Below, piece by piece: positions 33,390 through 42,396 of a DNA stretch of 64,000 nucleotides. This DNA is from Paenibacillus albus (GTDB lineage Bacteria > Bacillota > Bacilli > Paenibacillales > Paenibacillaceae). The notes beneath the pieces were generated by a model. The model was not told the origin of the DNA and searched no databases. It saw only the letters and a program-made list of their open reading frames with translations. Both the position numbers and the translations under genes were made by a program. How positions within the stretch are numbered: position 1 is the first letter of the stretch; the number at the start of each line of letters is the position of its first letter. The stretch spans positions 4,602,501 to 4,666,500 of the forward strand of contig NZ_CP034437.1 in assembly GCF_003952225.1 (NCBI RefSeq). The letters are read 5' to 3'.

Positions 33390-34739
33390 TTAGTGGAGCA
33401 AGATGGGCGAGATGGCTACGCCTGACGGAAAGCTCCCCGTCGGCAGAATCGCAATAGGCAGCTGACTGGCTACTTCAATTGCAGCTACATAACCGAAAGT
33501 GAGAATGCTCACATACACTTTCGCGCCGTCTGGCGTAATGGCGACATCGCTCGCATTGCTGCCGCCCGGCAGCTCGATGTTGGTCAAGATCTCGTTCCGC
33601 GCCAGATTGATGACCGTCACTTCATCCCCGCCGCGCGCTGCCACATAAGCCAGCGCGCCATCCGGCGTAATAACTAGCTTCTGCGGATCTGCGCCAGCGT
33701 CCAGCTTGATCTGCGCCAGCATCGTATTCGAGCTGAGCCGGATGACATAGACTCGATCATGATGGACATCGGTCACATACGCAAGCAGCCCATCCGGCGT
33801 AATGGCGACAGACGAAGGCTTCGCCCCGTGCGGCAGCTTAATCATCGGCAGAAGCGATTGCTTCACCGTATCCAGCACTGCGATCCCAGCCTTGTTGATG
33901 AGACAGCAATACAGTCGCTTCCCATCCGGCGCAATCGCCATTTGAACCGGATCGCTCCCCTTTGGAAGCGGCACGAGCTTCACAAGCGATCTCGTTACTG
34001 TATCCACTATGACCAAATAATCCTCAACCAACGTCGTAATGTACGCGATCGAAGCATCCTTAGCAATCAGTACCGCAATAGGCACGGCACCTTGAGGCAG
34101 CATGTATTCGCCTGTCACTTCGTGGGTCAGCGTGTCTACGACGCGAACTGTTTTGTCCCCTTGGCAGGTGACATAGACTTCGCGCCCGTCCGGCGTAAAG
34201 TCAAGCGATCTCGGACTGCTGCCCGCAGGCAGCGCGATCGTTGCGATTCGAGTATGCGTCGCCGTTTGGATGACGGTTATGGAGTGCTGCGTATGATTCG
34301 CGACATAGGCATGCATCATTTCATCCATATAGCCTCCTGAAACAGGCACCTGCTGCTGCACAATAAGCGCGCCTTCCTCGTCACGCTCCGCAACCGCGGC
34401 AGTTACCTCTCCCGCTGCAAGTCCAGTCGTCGTAATCCGAACTCCATACAGCTGCAGCTGGCTGACATCATGCTCCATCATAAATGTACACGATGCCTTT
34501 TGCTCCGGCTGAAGCTGTACAATCGTCGAACGCTCCATCCGAATCTGTCCGTACCCGCTCTGCTGGCTCTGCCCCTCCCCTTCCATCGAATCGCCTTGCT
34601 TGCTTCGTGGCGTGACGGCCGAATAGATCTGAATGCCGGCTGTCGCTTGTTGTCTGCCACGATTCATGACATGAATGGTTAACGATACGGTGCGCCTAGC
34701 TTCCCGATTTACGAGCAGCCCTGTATCCAAGATCGGCAT
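33390..34739 (-). CDS. YVTN-type seven-bladed beta-propeller protein
   Basis: A 449-aa protein. An N-terminal beta-sandwich-like region (about residues 1-150) is followed by seven repeats of about 43 residues, each with AYV/VYV, a VID/VVDT strand and SxxVAITPDG turns. This is the YVTN/Lactonase-like propeller. There is no signal peptide or membrane helix despite the surface-layer look of the family. Such proteins are common in Paenibacillus and often near spore or surface genes; function is unknown. The start is ATG at 34739, eight bases after GAGGAGG. Confidence 0.85.
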   Translation of the reverse strand: MPILDTGLLVNREARRTVSLTIHVMNRGRQQATAGIQIYSAVTPRSKQGDSMEGEGQSQQSGYGQIRMERSTIVQLQPEQKASCTFMMEHDVSQLQLYGVRITTTGLAAGEVTAAVAERDEEGALIVQQQVPVSGGYMDEMMHAYVANHTQHSITVIQTATHTRIATIALPAGSSPRSLDFTPDGREVYVTCQGDKTVRVVDTLTHEVTGEYMLPQGAVPIAVLIAKDASIAYITTLVEDYLVIVDTVTRSLVKLVPLPKGSDPVQMAIAPDGKRLYCCLINKAGIAVLDTVKQSLLPMIKLPHGAKPSSVAITPDGLLAYVTDVHHDRVYVIRLSSNTMLAQIKLDAGADPQKLVITPDGALAYVAARGGDEVTVINLARNEILTNIELPGGSNASDVAITPDGAKVYVSILTFGYVAAIEVASQLPIAILPTGSFPSGVAISPILLH

Positions 34740-34816
34740 AAGGACGCCTCCTCTACTCTTCCATACCTTCATCGTATGAACTGCTAGAGTAAAAGGCGAG
34801 AGACAATACACTAGGT

Positions 34817-35926
34817 CTAATTGGTAGATTGATCGACCCAAACGATCTTCCCTTTGCGATTCACATATGCATACACTATCGGCGTCTTGCGATCATCCTC
34901 GGAGGTGAGAATCACTTTGGCCAAATCACCTGAGAATGGTTCCGCCCACTCCATAGTCGGCTTGATGGCGAACTTGCCTGTTCGGTCAATATATCCGTAC
35001 CTCTGGCCGGGACTTGCAGGCGCAAGACCTCCGCGGAACAGTCCGCCTGCTTTGATATTCTGAATGACCTTCTTGCCCTGTTTATTGATATAGAACGTTA
35101 CACCGTTGCGTTCTACGAAAGCAAGCCCTTCCGAGAAAGGCTGAGCCATCGAGAACTGCGGTTTCAATAAGTATTTGCCTTTACGGTCGATATAACCGTA
35201 TTTGCCATCTTCATACACCACAGCCGCGCCATCCGAGAAGCTGGCCGAACTTGATGCGTATCCCGAGAAGCTTGGCGGTATAGCTATTTTTCCAGAAGTA
35301 TCAATATAGCCGTACTTTCCGTTCACGGCATAGCGAATGACAGCCAGGCCTTCGGAGAAATCCATCGTCTGGCTATACTGGAGCGGCGTAACAAGCTGTC
35401 CCTGCTTGTTGATAAAGCCTGACGCTTTGCCCATGCTAACTCTCGCTATCCCTTCCACGAACTGGTAGCCATTTGCATAGATCGGAGGGATGACCACTTT
35501 GCCTTCAGTGTTGATATACCCGTAGCGATTCACTGTCTTTCCGGCCTCATCCTGCGTTTTGGCTGCGATAATAGCCATTCCATCGTTGAAGGTGCCGCAC
35601 TCATTCGGCTGGCACTCAAACAGCTTCTTCCCGGCTGAATTGTAATAAATTTGGCTGCGAGAAGCAGCATCGTCCACCATGATTGGATCGCCTGGTCGGC
35701 CTGAATAGGAATAACCGGCGAAGCCGATAGGCAGCACCAGCTTGCCTTCGCTGTTCATGAACCCGTACTTCCCATTCGATTGAACCGGATAGAGCTGTTT
35801 GTTCGATGCTTCTGCCGTCACGGTTTGCGCGGCCGCAGCCGCCTTCTCTTGCGGAACAGCATGCGACGCAGCAATTACGCTGCCGATCATCACGCTTAAT
35901 ACGACGATACGAGCTCGATTGAACAT
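34817..35926 (-). CDS. Secreted WG-repeat (KWG-like) protein
   Basis: A 369-aa exported protein. The signal peptide (about residues 1-32) is followed by eight repeats of about 40 residues with the pattern GKYGYIDxxGKxxIPPxF (for example NGKYGYIDTSGKIAIPP), the WG repeat with Tyr in place of Trp. No catalytic motif. WG repeats are thought to form beta structures for protein or cell-wall contact. GGGAG lies 11 bases before the ATG. It precedes the YVTN gene on the same strand by 77 bases, so the two may be co-expressed. Confidence 0.85.
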   Translation of the reverse strand: MFNRARIVVLSVMIGSVIAASHAVPQEKAAAAAQTVTAEASNKQLYPVQSNGKYGFMNSEGKLVLPIGFAGYSYSGRPGDPIMVDDAASRSQIYYNSAGKKLFECQPNECGTFNDGMAIIAAKTQDEAGKTVNRYGYINTEGKVVIPPIYANGYQFVEGIARVSMGKASGFINKQGQLVTPLQYSQTMDFSEGLAVIRYAVNGKYGYIDTSGKIAIPPSFSGYASSSASFSDGAAVVYEDGKYGYIDRKGKYLLKPQFSMAQPFSEGLAFVERNGVTFYINKQGKKVIQNIKAGGLFRGGLAPASPGQRYGYIDRTGKFAIKPTMEWAEPFSGDLAKVILTSEDDRKTPIVYAYVNRKGKIVWVDQSTN

Positions 35927-36007
35927 TTGGATGGCACGCTCCCATTTCTAATACAGTTACTTGCTAGACGAGACTAGCAGCCAAAAGGTTCCCAGCGTAT
36001 ACACAGC

Positions 36008-36039
36008 AAAAATAACCCGTCGTGGGAACACGCGGGTTA
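36008..36039 (-). terminator. Terminator after the 69-aa gene
   Basis: Minus strand TAACCCG, loop, CGGGTTA followed by TTTTTGC, 30 bases after the small-gene stop. Confidence 0.85.
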
Positions 36040-36068
36040 CGCTCCAAGCTGATCAAGGCGGAGCTGCT

Positions 36069-36278
36069 CTAGCCTTGCGGGCCGCTAGAGAACAGTGCCT
36101 TAATCTCTTCCAGTCTTGCAATCATATGTTTAAGCTCGATCGCGAGAAAGTCTTCGTTGGATGCTGCAAACGCATCTCGAAGCTGTACGAGGCTCTCTGT
36201 CGCGGCAGGCAGCAGCTTGAACGCTTCGATCGCATGCTGATAGTATGGATGCACTTCGGTAATTGGCTGTTCTGACAT
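36069..36278 (-). CDS. Small helical protein, unknown function
   Basis: A 69-aa acidic, all-helical protein (MSEQPITEVHPYYQHAIEA...) without Cys or membrane segments. It has the look of a small cytoplasmic helper or spore-related protein, but no family is recognised. The ATG at 36278 overlaps a GTG codon before it; GGGGAG lies about ten bases upstream. A strong terminator follows, which supports a real transcript. Confidence 0.6.
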   Translation of the reverse strand: MSEQPITEVHPYYQHAIEAFKLLPAATESLVQLRDAFAASNEDFLAIELKHMIARLEEIKALFSSGPQG

Positions 36279-36407
36279 CACTTATGCACTCCCCACATAG
36301 TCGGTTGGTAAAATATTCTACCATTCTGCCCGCAGGAAAGCAAAGTTTGCTCCAGGAGCCGCAGTTAGCGCTGCAGCTGCGTCGTGCAACGAGCAGCTCC
36401 GAACAAA

Positions 36408-36453
36408 AGCCCCTCTCGCCTTGATCCGAACGGAACAGATCACGAGAAGGGCT
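36408..36453 (-). terminator. Terminator after the Gln-rich gene
   Basis: Minus strand AGCCCTTCTCG pairs with CGAGAGGGGCT around an inner ATC/GAT stem, followed by TTTTGTT; 21 bases after the stop at 36474. Confidence 0.85.
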
Positions 36454-36473
36454 GTTTGCCAAACCGTCAAGCT

Positions 36474-36800
36474 TTATTGCATATAAGAATTTGAATTTGC
36501 GCTTGCACCTTGGAATTGAGCCACGGTGTGCTGAATTTTCTGCTGGATCAGCTTTATTTGGCGGCGCTGCGCGTCCATTTGCATCTGAAGCTGATTCTCC
36601 GCCTGCTGCAGCTCTTTCTCGATGCTGTTCAGCTGCTGGATCACCTGCTGCACCTGCTGAGACTTTGGATCAAGCCCGACGCGCTTCAGCGCTTGCTGGG
36701 CCTGCTGCTGCTCCTGCAGCTCGCGCTGTCTCACCTGCGCTTGAAACTGCTCGTAGCTAAGCTGCTGGCTGTTCGCAGGCGGTTGATTTTGCATATTCAT
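36474..36800 (-). CDS. Gln-rich coiled-coil protein, unknown function
   Basis: A 108-aa protein with roughly a quarter Gln. A heptad-like helix runs from about residue 20 to 95 (YEQFQAQVRQRELQEQQQAQ, then QQVIQQLNSIEKELQQAENQ). There is no signal peptide or membrane segment. Composition suggests a coiled-coil oligomer such as a spore coat-associated protein, but this is inference. GGGAGG lies eight bases before the ATG, and a strong terminator follows. Confidence 0.65.
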   Translation of the reverse strand: MNMQNQPPANSQQLSYEQFQAQVRQRELQEQQQAQQALKRVGLDPKSQQVQQVIQQLNSIEKELQQAENQLQMQMDAQRRQIKLIQQKIQHTVAQFQGASANSNSYMQ

Positions 36801-36880
36801 TCGCTAGTCCTCCCTCGCGACACTCATTAAGTTGTCCGCAAGTAGGATGCCCCGGCTGCTGGATAAATATGTTCATTTCA

Positions 36881-38206
36881 TTACCGTTTGTTCTTCCCGT
36901 CCGTACGCCCGTCTCCGCGACCCACGGAGTCCGCTAATCGGTCGACCTGCTCGTCCGATAGCTTTCCGCTGCCATAACGAACTTGCTGATACGCTTGTAA
37001 TAGCTCTGACGAGGCAGCCGTATCTGCCGTCATCAGCTTCTGCGACTGCAATTCTGACGCAACCTCCAGTGGCGTAAGAGAAGGTCGGAACGCATACCCT
37101 TTTCTCACACTGCTGCCGATCCACCGACGGTACAAGTACCGTACTCGAGCTTCATTATCCACTAAGTCCTTCCAGCGGATACGAGGCTCCTTCGAACGTC
37201 CTCGCCATAGCTCGCTCAGCTTGCGGGATTTCTGAATCCGCTCTACCTGATCGACATACCCCTTAGAAGAAGAACCACCTTTATCTCTGCTAAACAGCTC
37301 TCTGAGCTTCTGCTGAAGGGATCTGATCCACTCGGGCAGATGCTTCAGCTGGCGCAGCAAGAGCCATAGGATGAAGCAGACCACAATACCCACAATGATA
37401 TAGAGTATAATATCCACCCAATGCGGCATTGTTCTTGTAGGCTTGCCTAGCAGCTCAGCCGGGAAGGGAGATTTATCTTGACCGCCGCCATCCTGAAGCG
37501 GCGACTGAACGGTGTCCTTGGGCATCTGGCTATACAGATCTTTAAAATAACGATACATCGCTCCAAAGATAGCCTGCATCTGATACGAGATGACGATCAA
37601 GACCGAAATTCCTGCGATAATACCGACAAAGATCCGGTTATGACGCCTTACTGTAGGCTCCACCAAAGGCTTCACAGCCCCTGACAAAGTCTCGCGATTC
37701 ACATTGCTTCTATTCGTCTGGAACAAGGTCATGACGAGCGCGAACAGACCGCAGACGAGCATCAGCGTCTTATATTGATCAAACTCCGACTTGAAGCTGA
37801 ACACAATCGAACCCAAGAAATAATACATCAGTCCGAGCACAAATTCCCGAGGCATCATTCGATTAAGCGCCGGCGTAATGAGATATCTTCCGCCACGGTA
37901 TACAGCTGCGGCAAGCAGAAGCGCCGTGTAGATACCATCGAAATTCACGCCGTACAGCGCGATTCCGCCAGCTCCCCCTAGAACCCCCGCAACGAGTACA
38001 CGCGGGAACGCTCGGACGAACCTGATGAGCGAGTTCACCCCATAGCCGACAACGTAGCCTACGAATAATATAAGCAGCATTGCCGTAAGCGTAGGAGCAA
38101 AATTCACTCTATAGACATAGACGATCAGTATAAGCGGCAAATGCAAGATCAGTTCAAGTACCGCCGTCGGGAGAAGCAGTCTTGTTCCAGTAAGTCTATC
38201 TCTCAT
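36881..38206 (-). CDS. Membrane protein with C-terminal DUF4129
   Basis: A 441-aa membrane protein. Five or six helices lie in the first 150 residues, one near 205 and one near 275, then a cytoplasmic C-terminal DUF4129 (ARVRYLYRRWIGSSVRKGY, LTPLEVASEL). In the usual MoxR-DUF58 gene cluster the third gene is a TgpA/YebA transglutaminase with this same tail. Here the transglutaminase core (Cys-His-Asp) is absent. It overlaps the DUF58 gene by four bases (ATGA), with AGGTGG upstream of the ATG at 38206. Likely part of a membrane complex with the two upstream products. Confidence 0.8.
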   Translation of the reverse strand: MRDRLTGTRLLLPTAVLELILHLPLILIVYVYRVNFAPTLTAMLLILFVGYVVGYGVNSLIRFVRAFPRVLVAGVLGGAGGIALYGVNFDGIYTALLLAAAVYRGGRYLITPALNRMMPREFVLGLMYYFLGSIVFSFKSEFDQYKTLMLVCGLFALVMTLFQTNRSNVNRETLSGAVKPLVEPTVRRHNRIFVGIIAGISVLIVISYQMQAIFGAMYRYFKDLYSQMPKDTVQSPLQDGGGQDKSPFPAELLGKPTRTMPHWVDIILYIIVGIVVCFILWLLLRQLKHLPEWIRSLQQKLRELFSRDKGGSSSKGYVDQVERIQKSRKLSELWRGRSKEPRIRWKDLVDNEARVRYLYRRWIGSSVRKGYAFRPSLTPLEVASELQSQKLMTADTAASSELLQAYQQVRYGSGKLSDEQVDRLADSVGRGDGRTDGKNKR

Positions 38207-39297
38207 CCTGCGGCCACCTCTTGTTCCCGAACCGGAAGCCAATCGACTGAATGTCCGTTATCGCGAAGCTTATGCATTGCACGCTCGATCTTCTCGCTCA
38301 TGAAAGCGGAGATTACGACGATATCGTAGCGCTCTTCCCACTGCTCTGCGAGGTTGTCGATCATCGCATCGAATGGCAGCGCTCGTACTATAACAAGCTT
38401 TGCCAGCTGATTGTACAGATGAATCAGATGCTCTGCCCCGCTTCCGCGTTCCACCGACATCACGGTCCCCGGTTGATCGAGCTCATGCCCGTTACAGGCA
38501 AAAGCCGTCTCCATCCCTTGCTCCGTCGCATATTGCAGGACAGCCGCTGCATACCGAATGCCTTCCTCGATGAGCGGCGTGTTGTTCACGACCTCCCACA
38601 TGCCTTCGTGATCCTCCACGTTCAGCAGCACGACCAGCCGGTAGTCAGCCGTATAATCGCGGCGATGAACCTGCAGCGAACCCGCGCGAGCAGTTGCATT
38701 CCAGTTTATCGACTTGAGAGAGTCTCCGGCCCGGTATTCCCGAACGCCGCTGATTGCGAATGGATCTTCGACGATCCAGCGCTTCACCGTAATATCCCCC
38801 TGCCAGCTTCGCGATGGAAGCTGGATAAGCGAGGGATCGGCTGGCTGCGGATAGACGAGCAGCTCCACCTCGAGCGGCACAGACTGATACGCACTGAACG
38901 CGCCGAACAGATCGCCAAACGTCAGCGAAGCACTGGAAATGCGGTAGCAGCCGCGCGTTGCTGCTTGCACCGTATGCCGCCTTGTCAGCTGCTTATTGCC
39001 CATTAAACTGAACAAGCTCCGATGATTCTGGTAGAACTGCCCCTTACTCACATCGAAATTGGAATCGCTGTCAAATTTCAAGCCGGCATGCATCTGCGAT
39101 TCGACGCGAAGCCACGGTACAGGGATTATTCTACGATTCGCGATTCGCTCCACCATCTCGATGCGATCCCCTTCGAAGCAGGTCTCTACACTGAAGGAAC
39201 GTGTATAACTAACTCCTCGCATCGCCCGATATTTGAAAATAAAACGCTGCACAATAATGACCATCAGCGCGCTTAATATATACCACTGAATTCCCAT
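38203..39297 (-). CDS. DUF58 / von Willebrand-like protein (YeaD type)
   Basis: A 364-aa protein with an N-terminal membrane helix (about residues 3-20) and the DUF58 core: YRAGDSLKSINWNATARAGSLQVHRRDYTADYRLVVLLNVED, where RAGD..K.INW.ATAR is the family signature and the following strand resembles a VWA fold. The family works with MoxR AAA ATPases. Middle gene of a three-gene operon, 27 bases after the MoxR stop. In B. subtilis the yeaC-yeaD-yebA order is the same. Confidence 0.88.
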   Translation of the reverse strand: MGIQWYILSALMVIIVQRFIFKYRAMRGVSYTRSFSVETCFEGDRIEMVERIANRRIIPVPWLRVESQMHAGLKFDSDSNFDVSKGQFYQNHRSLFSLMGNKQLTRRHTVQAATRGCYRISSASLTFGDLFGAFSAYQSVPLEVELLVYPQPADPSLIQLPSRSWQGDITVKRWIVEDPFAISGVREYRAGDSLKSINWNATARAGSLQVHRRDYTADYRLVVLLNVEDHEGMWEVVNNTPLIEEGIRYAAAVLQYATEQGMETAFACNGHELDQPGTVMSVERGSGAEHLIHLYNQLAKLVIVRALPFDAMIDNLAEQWEERYDIVVISAFMSEKIERAMHKLRDNGHSVDWLPVREQEVAAG

Positions 39298-39324
39298 CGC
39301 TTGCTCCTCCTCCCGCCTTTTCGC

Positions 39325-40290
39325 TTATGAGCGGGAAACGAGCGGAGCGTCTGCTGGCACCGGTACCGCCGCCAGAATCGCCTGAATGACATGCTCTGCC
39401 GCATCTGGGCGCATTCGCTGGACGCTCCGCAGCGCAATACGATGCGCAAGCACGGGAACAGCCATCGCTTTCACATCGTCAGGAAGCACAAACTGCCGCC
39501 CTGCGATTGCTGCCCTTGCTTGGCATGCGCGAAGCAGCGCTTGCGAGCTTCTTGGACTTGCGCCAAGTGCGGTATCGGAGTGCGCGCGCGTCGCTTCAAC
39601 GATTGCGAGCATATAACCAAGCAGCTCGTCACTTACTGACACGCTGGTATAGATCGACTTCGCCTCATCGAGCTCAGCAGCTGCGATGACTGGCTCAAGC
39701 TGTTCAAGCGGACTGTCCGCCATGAAACGCTTCATGATCGCGATGCCTTCCTCATTTGTCGGATAGCCCATTTTTAACTTAAACAGAAAACGGTCAAGCT
39801 GTGCTTCCGGCAGCGGGAACGTGCCTTGCTGCTCGATTGGATTCTGTGTTGCAATAACAAGGAACGGCCTGCCGAGCTGGTGCGTCGTGCCGTCAATACT
39901 CACTTGACGCTCCTCCATGCTCTCCAACAAGCTCGATTGGGTACGCGGAGTGGCGCGGTTGATCTCGTCAGCCAGCACGATATTGGCGAAGAGCGGTCCC
40001 GGGCGGAACTCAAATTCAGATAGCTTCTGATTGTAGAAATGAATGCCGGTGAGGTCCGATGGCAGCAAATCCGGCGTAAATTGAATTCGCTTGAAATCGC
40101 CGTCAATCGACTTGGCAAGCGCCTTGGCGAGCAAGGTCTTGCCCGTGCCAGGCACATCCTCCAGAAGCACATGGCCTGAAGTGAGTATCGCAATAATGAG
40201 CTTATCTACGATATCTTCTTTACCGACAATAACTTTACTGACATTAGAACGAATACGATCTGCCGCGTGCGCGATTTTCCCCAAACTCAT
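39325..40290 (-). CDS. MoxR-family AAA+ ATPase
   Basis: A 321-aa ATPase. Walker A DVPGTGKTLLAKALA, Walker B VLADEINRATPRTQSSLLESM, sensor IATQNPIEQQGTFPLPEAQLDRF, and a C-terminal lid domain. MoxR proteins act as chaperone-like remodelers for VWA/DUF58 partners, which here is the next gene. The start is ATG at 40290, ten bases after GAGAGGGG. First gene of the three-gene cluster. Confidence 0.93.
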   Translation of the reverse strand: MSLGKIAHAADRIRSNVSKVIVGKEDIVDKLIIAILTSGHVLLEDVPGTGKTLLAKALAKSIDGDFKRIQFTPDLLPSDLTGIHFYNQKLSEFEFRPGPLFANIVLADEINRATPRTQSSLLESMEERQVSIDGTTHQLGRPFLVIATQNPIEQQGTFPLPEAQLDRFLFKLKMGYPTNEEGIAIMKRFMADSPLEQLEPVIAAAELDEAKSIYTSVSVSDELLGYMLAIVEATRAHSDTALGASPRSSQALLRACQARAAIAGRQFVLPDDVKAMAVPVLAHRIALRSVQRMRPDAAEHVIQAILAAVPVPADAPLVSRS

Positions 40291-40365
40291 ACAGGCTGTT
40301 CCCCTCTCGTTTCCCATTCCGTGGAAGATTATCCATTCCAGTATACCCGCTATTAGACAGGCAGG

Positions 40366-41661
40366 CTAGACCTTTACTTCCACAGCTGCCTGAAGTTCAG
40401 CCAGACCGCGCATATAGGGACGAAGCGCAGGCGGAATGTAGATCGAGCCGTCTTCCCGCTGATGGTTCTCAAGAAGCGGAATAAGGATGCGCGGCGAAGC
40501 GACCATCGTGTTATTCAGCGTATAGGCATATTGAAGCTTGCCCTCTTCGTCACGGTACTTAATATTCGAGCGCCTCGCCTGAAAATCAAGCAGAAGCGAC
40601 GCCGAATGCGTCTCGCCGTAGCTGCCGCGGCTCGGCATCCATGTCTCAATATCGTACTGTTTGTAGTTCTTCTGCGACATATCGCCGCTGCATACCGCCA
40701 CGACGCGGTAAGGAAGCTCCAGAAGCTGCAGCAGCTCTTCGCTGTTTGCAGTCATCTTCTCAAGCCATTCGAGCGATTCCGCCAAGTCTGCGCGGCACAG
40801 CACGACCTGTTCAACCTTCGCAAATTGATGCACCCGGTATAACCCATGCGCGTCACGCCCCGCCGAGCCGACCTCGCTCCGATAACATGGCGTTACCGCC
40901 GCAAGCCGCTTCGGCTCGGTCAGATCAATGACTTCATCGCTGCAATATGCAATCAGCGGAACCTCCGACGTTCCGACAAGCCACTTGTCTTCGCCGTTGA
41001 TCGCGTAGGTCTGATCCCGATTGGCAGGAAAATAGCCCGTCGCGACAAGTGTTTGCTCTTTCACGAGAACAGGCACGTCGAGCATCTCGAAGCCTTTATC
41101 AAGCAGCAGATCCAGGGCCAGCTGCTGAACGGCGCGATGGAGCTGGAGCCCATAATTTCGCAGTACGTATTGGCGCGTACCGCCGATCTTCACTCCGCGT
41201 GCCAAATCGATCATTTCATGCTGCTGACCCAGCTCGATATGGCTGCGTGGCGCGAAATCGAACTCAGGCGCGGCACCTACTCGCCTAACTTCCACATTGT
41301 CTTCATCGCTCTTGCCAATCGGCGTATCAGGCGACATCAGATTCGGCACAAGCAGAATTAGAGCTTCGTACTCGGCAAGAACCTTGCGGTACTCTTCTTC
41401 CGCCTGCTTCAATTGCTCCTGTTGGACAGCAGCTTCTTCCCGCTCCACCAGCGCCTCCGCTTTACGGCCTTCGCGCATCATGCCTTCAATCACCTTCGAG
41501 CGACGGTTACGCGCAGCGCGCAGCGACTCGGTTAGCTGCATCAGCTCCCGTCTGAGCTCATCCAAGGCAAGCAGCTCACAGATATCAATCTTGATTCGCT
41601 TCTGATCTGCCGCCTCCTGAAATTCATTTGCTTGCCGGCGAATTACGTTAATGTCTAGCAT
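40366..41661 (-). CDS. serS: Seryl-tRNA synthetase, divergent type
   Basis: A 431-aa class II synthetase charging tRNA-Ser. The N-terminal coiled-coil arm (about residues 30-100) binds the long variable arm. Motif 2 is CYRSEVGSAGRDAHGLYRVHQF. Motif 3 reads TLNNTMVASPRILIPLLENHQ, whereas the housekeeping bacterial enzyme usually has LNGSGLAVGRT-like residues. All catalytic Arg/Glu positions I can align are kept. The start is ATG at 41661, eight bases after GAGGAG. A T-box leader precedes it. The usual serS neighbours (pdxS-pdxT, dacA) are absent; the next genes are MoxR and a Cys-rich protein, so this may be a second SerRS. Confidence 0.9.
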   Translation of the reverse strand: MLDINVIRRQANEFQEAADQKRIKIDICELLALDELRRELMQLTESLRAARNRRSKVIEGMMREGRKAEALVEREEAAVQQEQLKQAEEEYRKVLAEYEALILLVPNLMSPDTPIGKSDEDNVEVRRVGAAPEFDFAPRSHIELGQQHEMIDLARGVKIGGTRQYVLRNYGLQLHRAVQQLALDLLLDKGFEMLDVPVLVKEQTLVATGYFPANRDQTYAINGEDKWLVGTSEVPLIAYCSDEVIDLTEPKRLAAVTPCYRSEVGSAGRDAHGLYRVHQFAKVEQVVLCRADLAESLEWLEKMTANSEELLQLLELPYRVVAVCSGDMSQKNYKQYDIETWMPSRGSYGETHSASLLLDFQARRSNIKYRDEEGKLQYAYTLNNTMVASPRILIPLLENHQREDGSIYIPPALRPYMRGLAELQAAVEVKV

Positions 41662-41694
41662 GGTGAACACTCCTCGTCAAATTTTGTATAAACG

Positions 41695-41925
41695 AAAAAA
41701 CGCGCTCCTCCAGTCCCCTGACATGGGACGAAGAACGCGTTCGCGGTGCCACCCAAATTAGCTAAACAAGTTAGCCCTCTTTAGATCGCAGATAACGGTG
41801 CGAGAACCGGAATGCTTGGAGTGTTCAGCCATAGCTAAGCGAATTCGCGAAGCCAGCCAAACGCTGTACGCAACGCCTCCGAGTTGGATACTCTTCATCG
41901 GCCTGTGTGCTTATTGCTGATAAGT
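41695..41925 (-). promoter_or_regulatory. T-box riboswitch controlling serS
   Basis: The minus-strand leader contains the T-box core AATTTGGGTGGCACCGCG (41742-41759) and, after it, a terminator stem (ACGCG...CGCGT) with a TTTTTT run (41695-41740). Upstream, a stem I region (about 41800-41900, with GAAGAGTA) includes a candidate serine specifier UCC (41818-41820, in ACACTCCAAG). Uncharged tRNA-Ser should stabilise the antiterminator and switch the synthetase on. The core is certain; the specifier assignment is tentative. Confidence 0.92.
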
Positions 41926-41981
41926 ATAACAGATCGGCTGCCTTCTGATCAAGCAGCTATTACCCATACGGACTTGCGGCC

Positions 41982-42254
41982 TTATAGGACGGATGAAATA
42001 AGCTCTTTATCAAGCACTTCGCGCTCGAACGCTTCTGCATATTTGGACATGCAGTTGCAGTAGTAATCTCTTCTGCAGATTGGGCAAGGTACAGTCAGAA
42101 GACGATTAACGCCGATTAGCTTCCAATCGGGATTCTTTGTGAAGATCAGTCGGCACTGCGTGTTGTCCGACATCGTAACGACAAAATGATATAATCCTGC
42201 TGCCACATTAGTATCTGCCGCTGCAAAATCTTTAATTTTCATATTGAATTTCAT
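41982..42254 (-). CDS. Small Cys-rich protein, unknown function
   Basis: A 90-aa protein. The first half looks like a beta-rich fold (YHFVVTMSDNTQCRLIFTKN), the second carries a tight Cys cluster CPICRRDYYCNC (about residues 57-68), suggesting a zinc or iron-sulfur site, followed by a charged helix. No family is recognised. The start is ATG at 42254, seven bases after AGGAG. It lies upstream of the T-box leader on the same strand and is probably a separate unit. Confidence 0.65.
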   Translation of the reverse strand: MKFNMKIKDFAAADTNVAAGLYHFVVTMSDNTQCRLIFTKNPDWKLIGVNRLLTVPCPICRRDYYCNCMSKYAEAFEREVLDKELISSVL

Positions 42255-42396
42255 ATTCAATCTCCTGTTTTGTAGATTTGAAAATTCCTTGTAAGCTTAT
42301 TAAATTTGCGCCTTAATGTCAATTCATTTATATAGTTTGCCCTTACAGGAAGGAAACAAACTTACGCGTTAATGAAAACATTCCATAACGCTGCAG

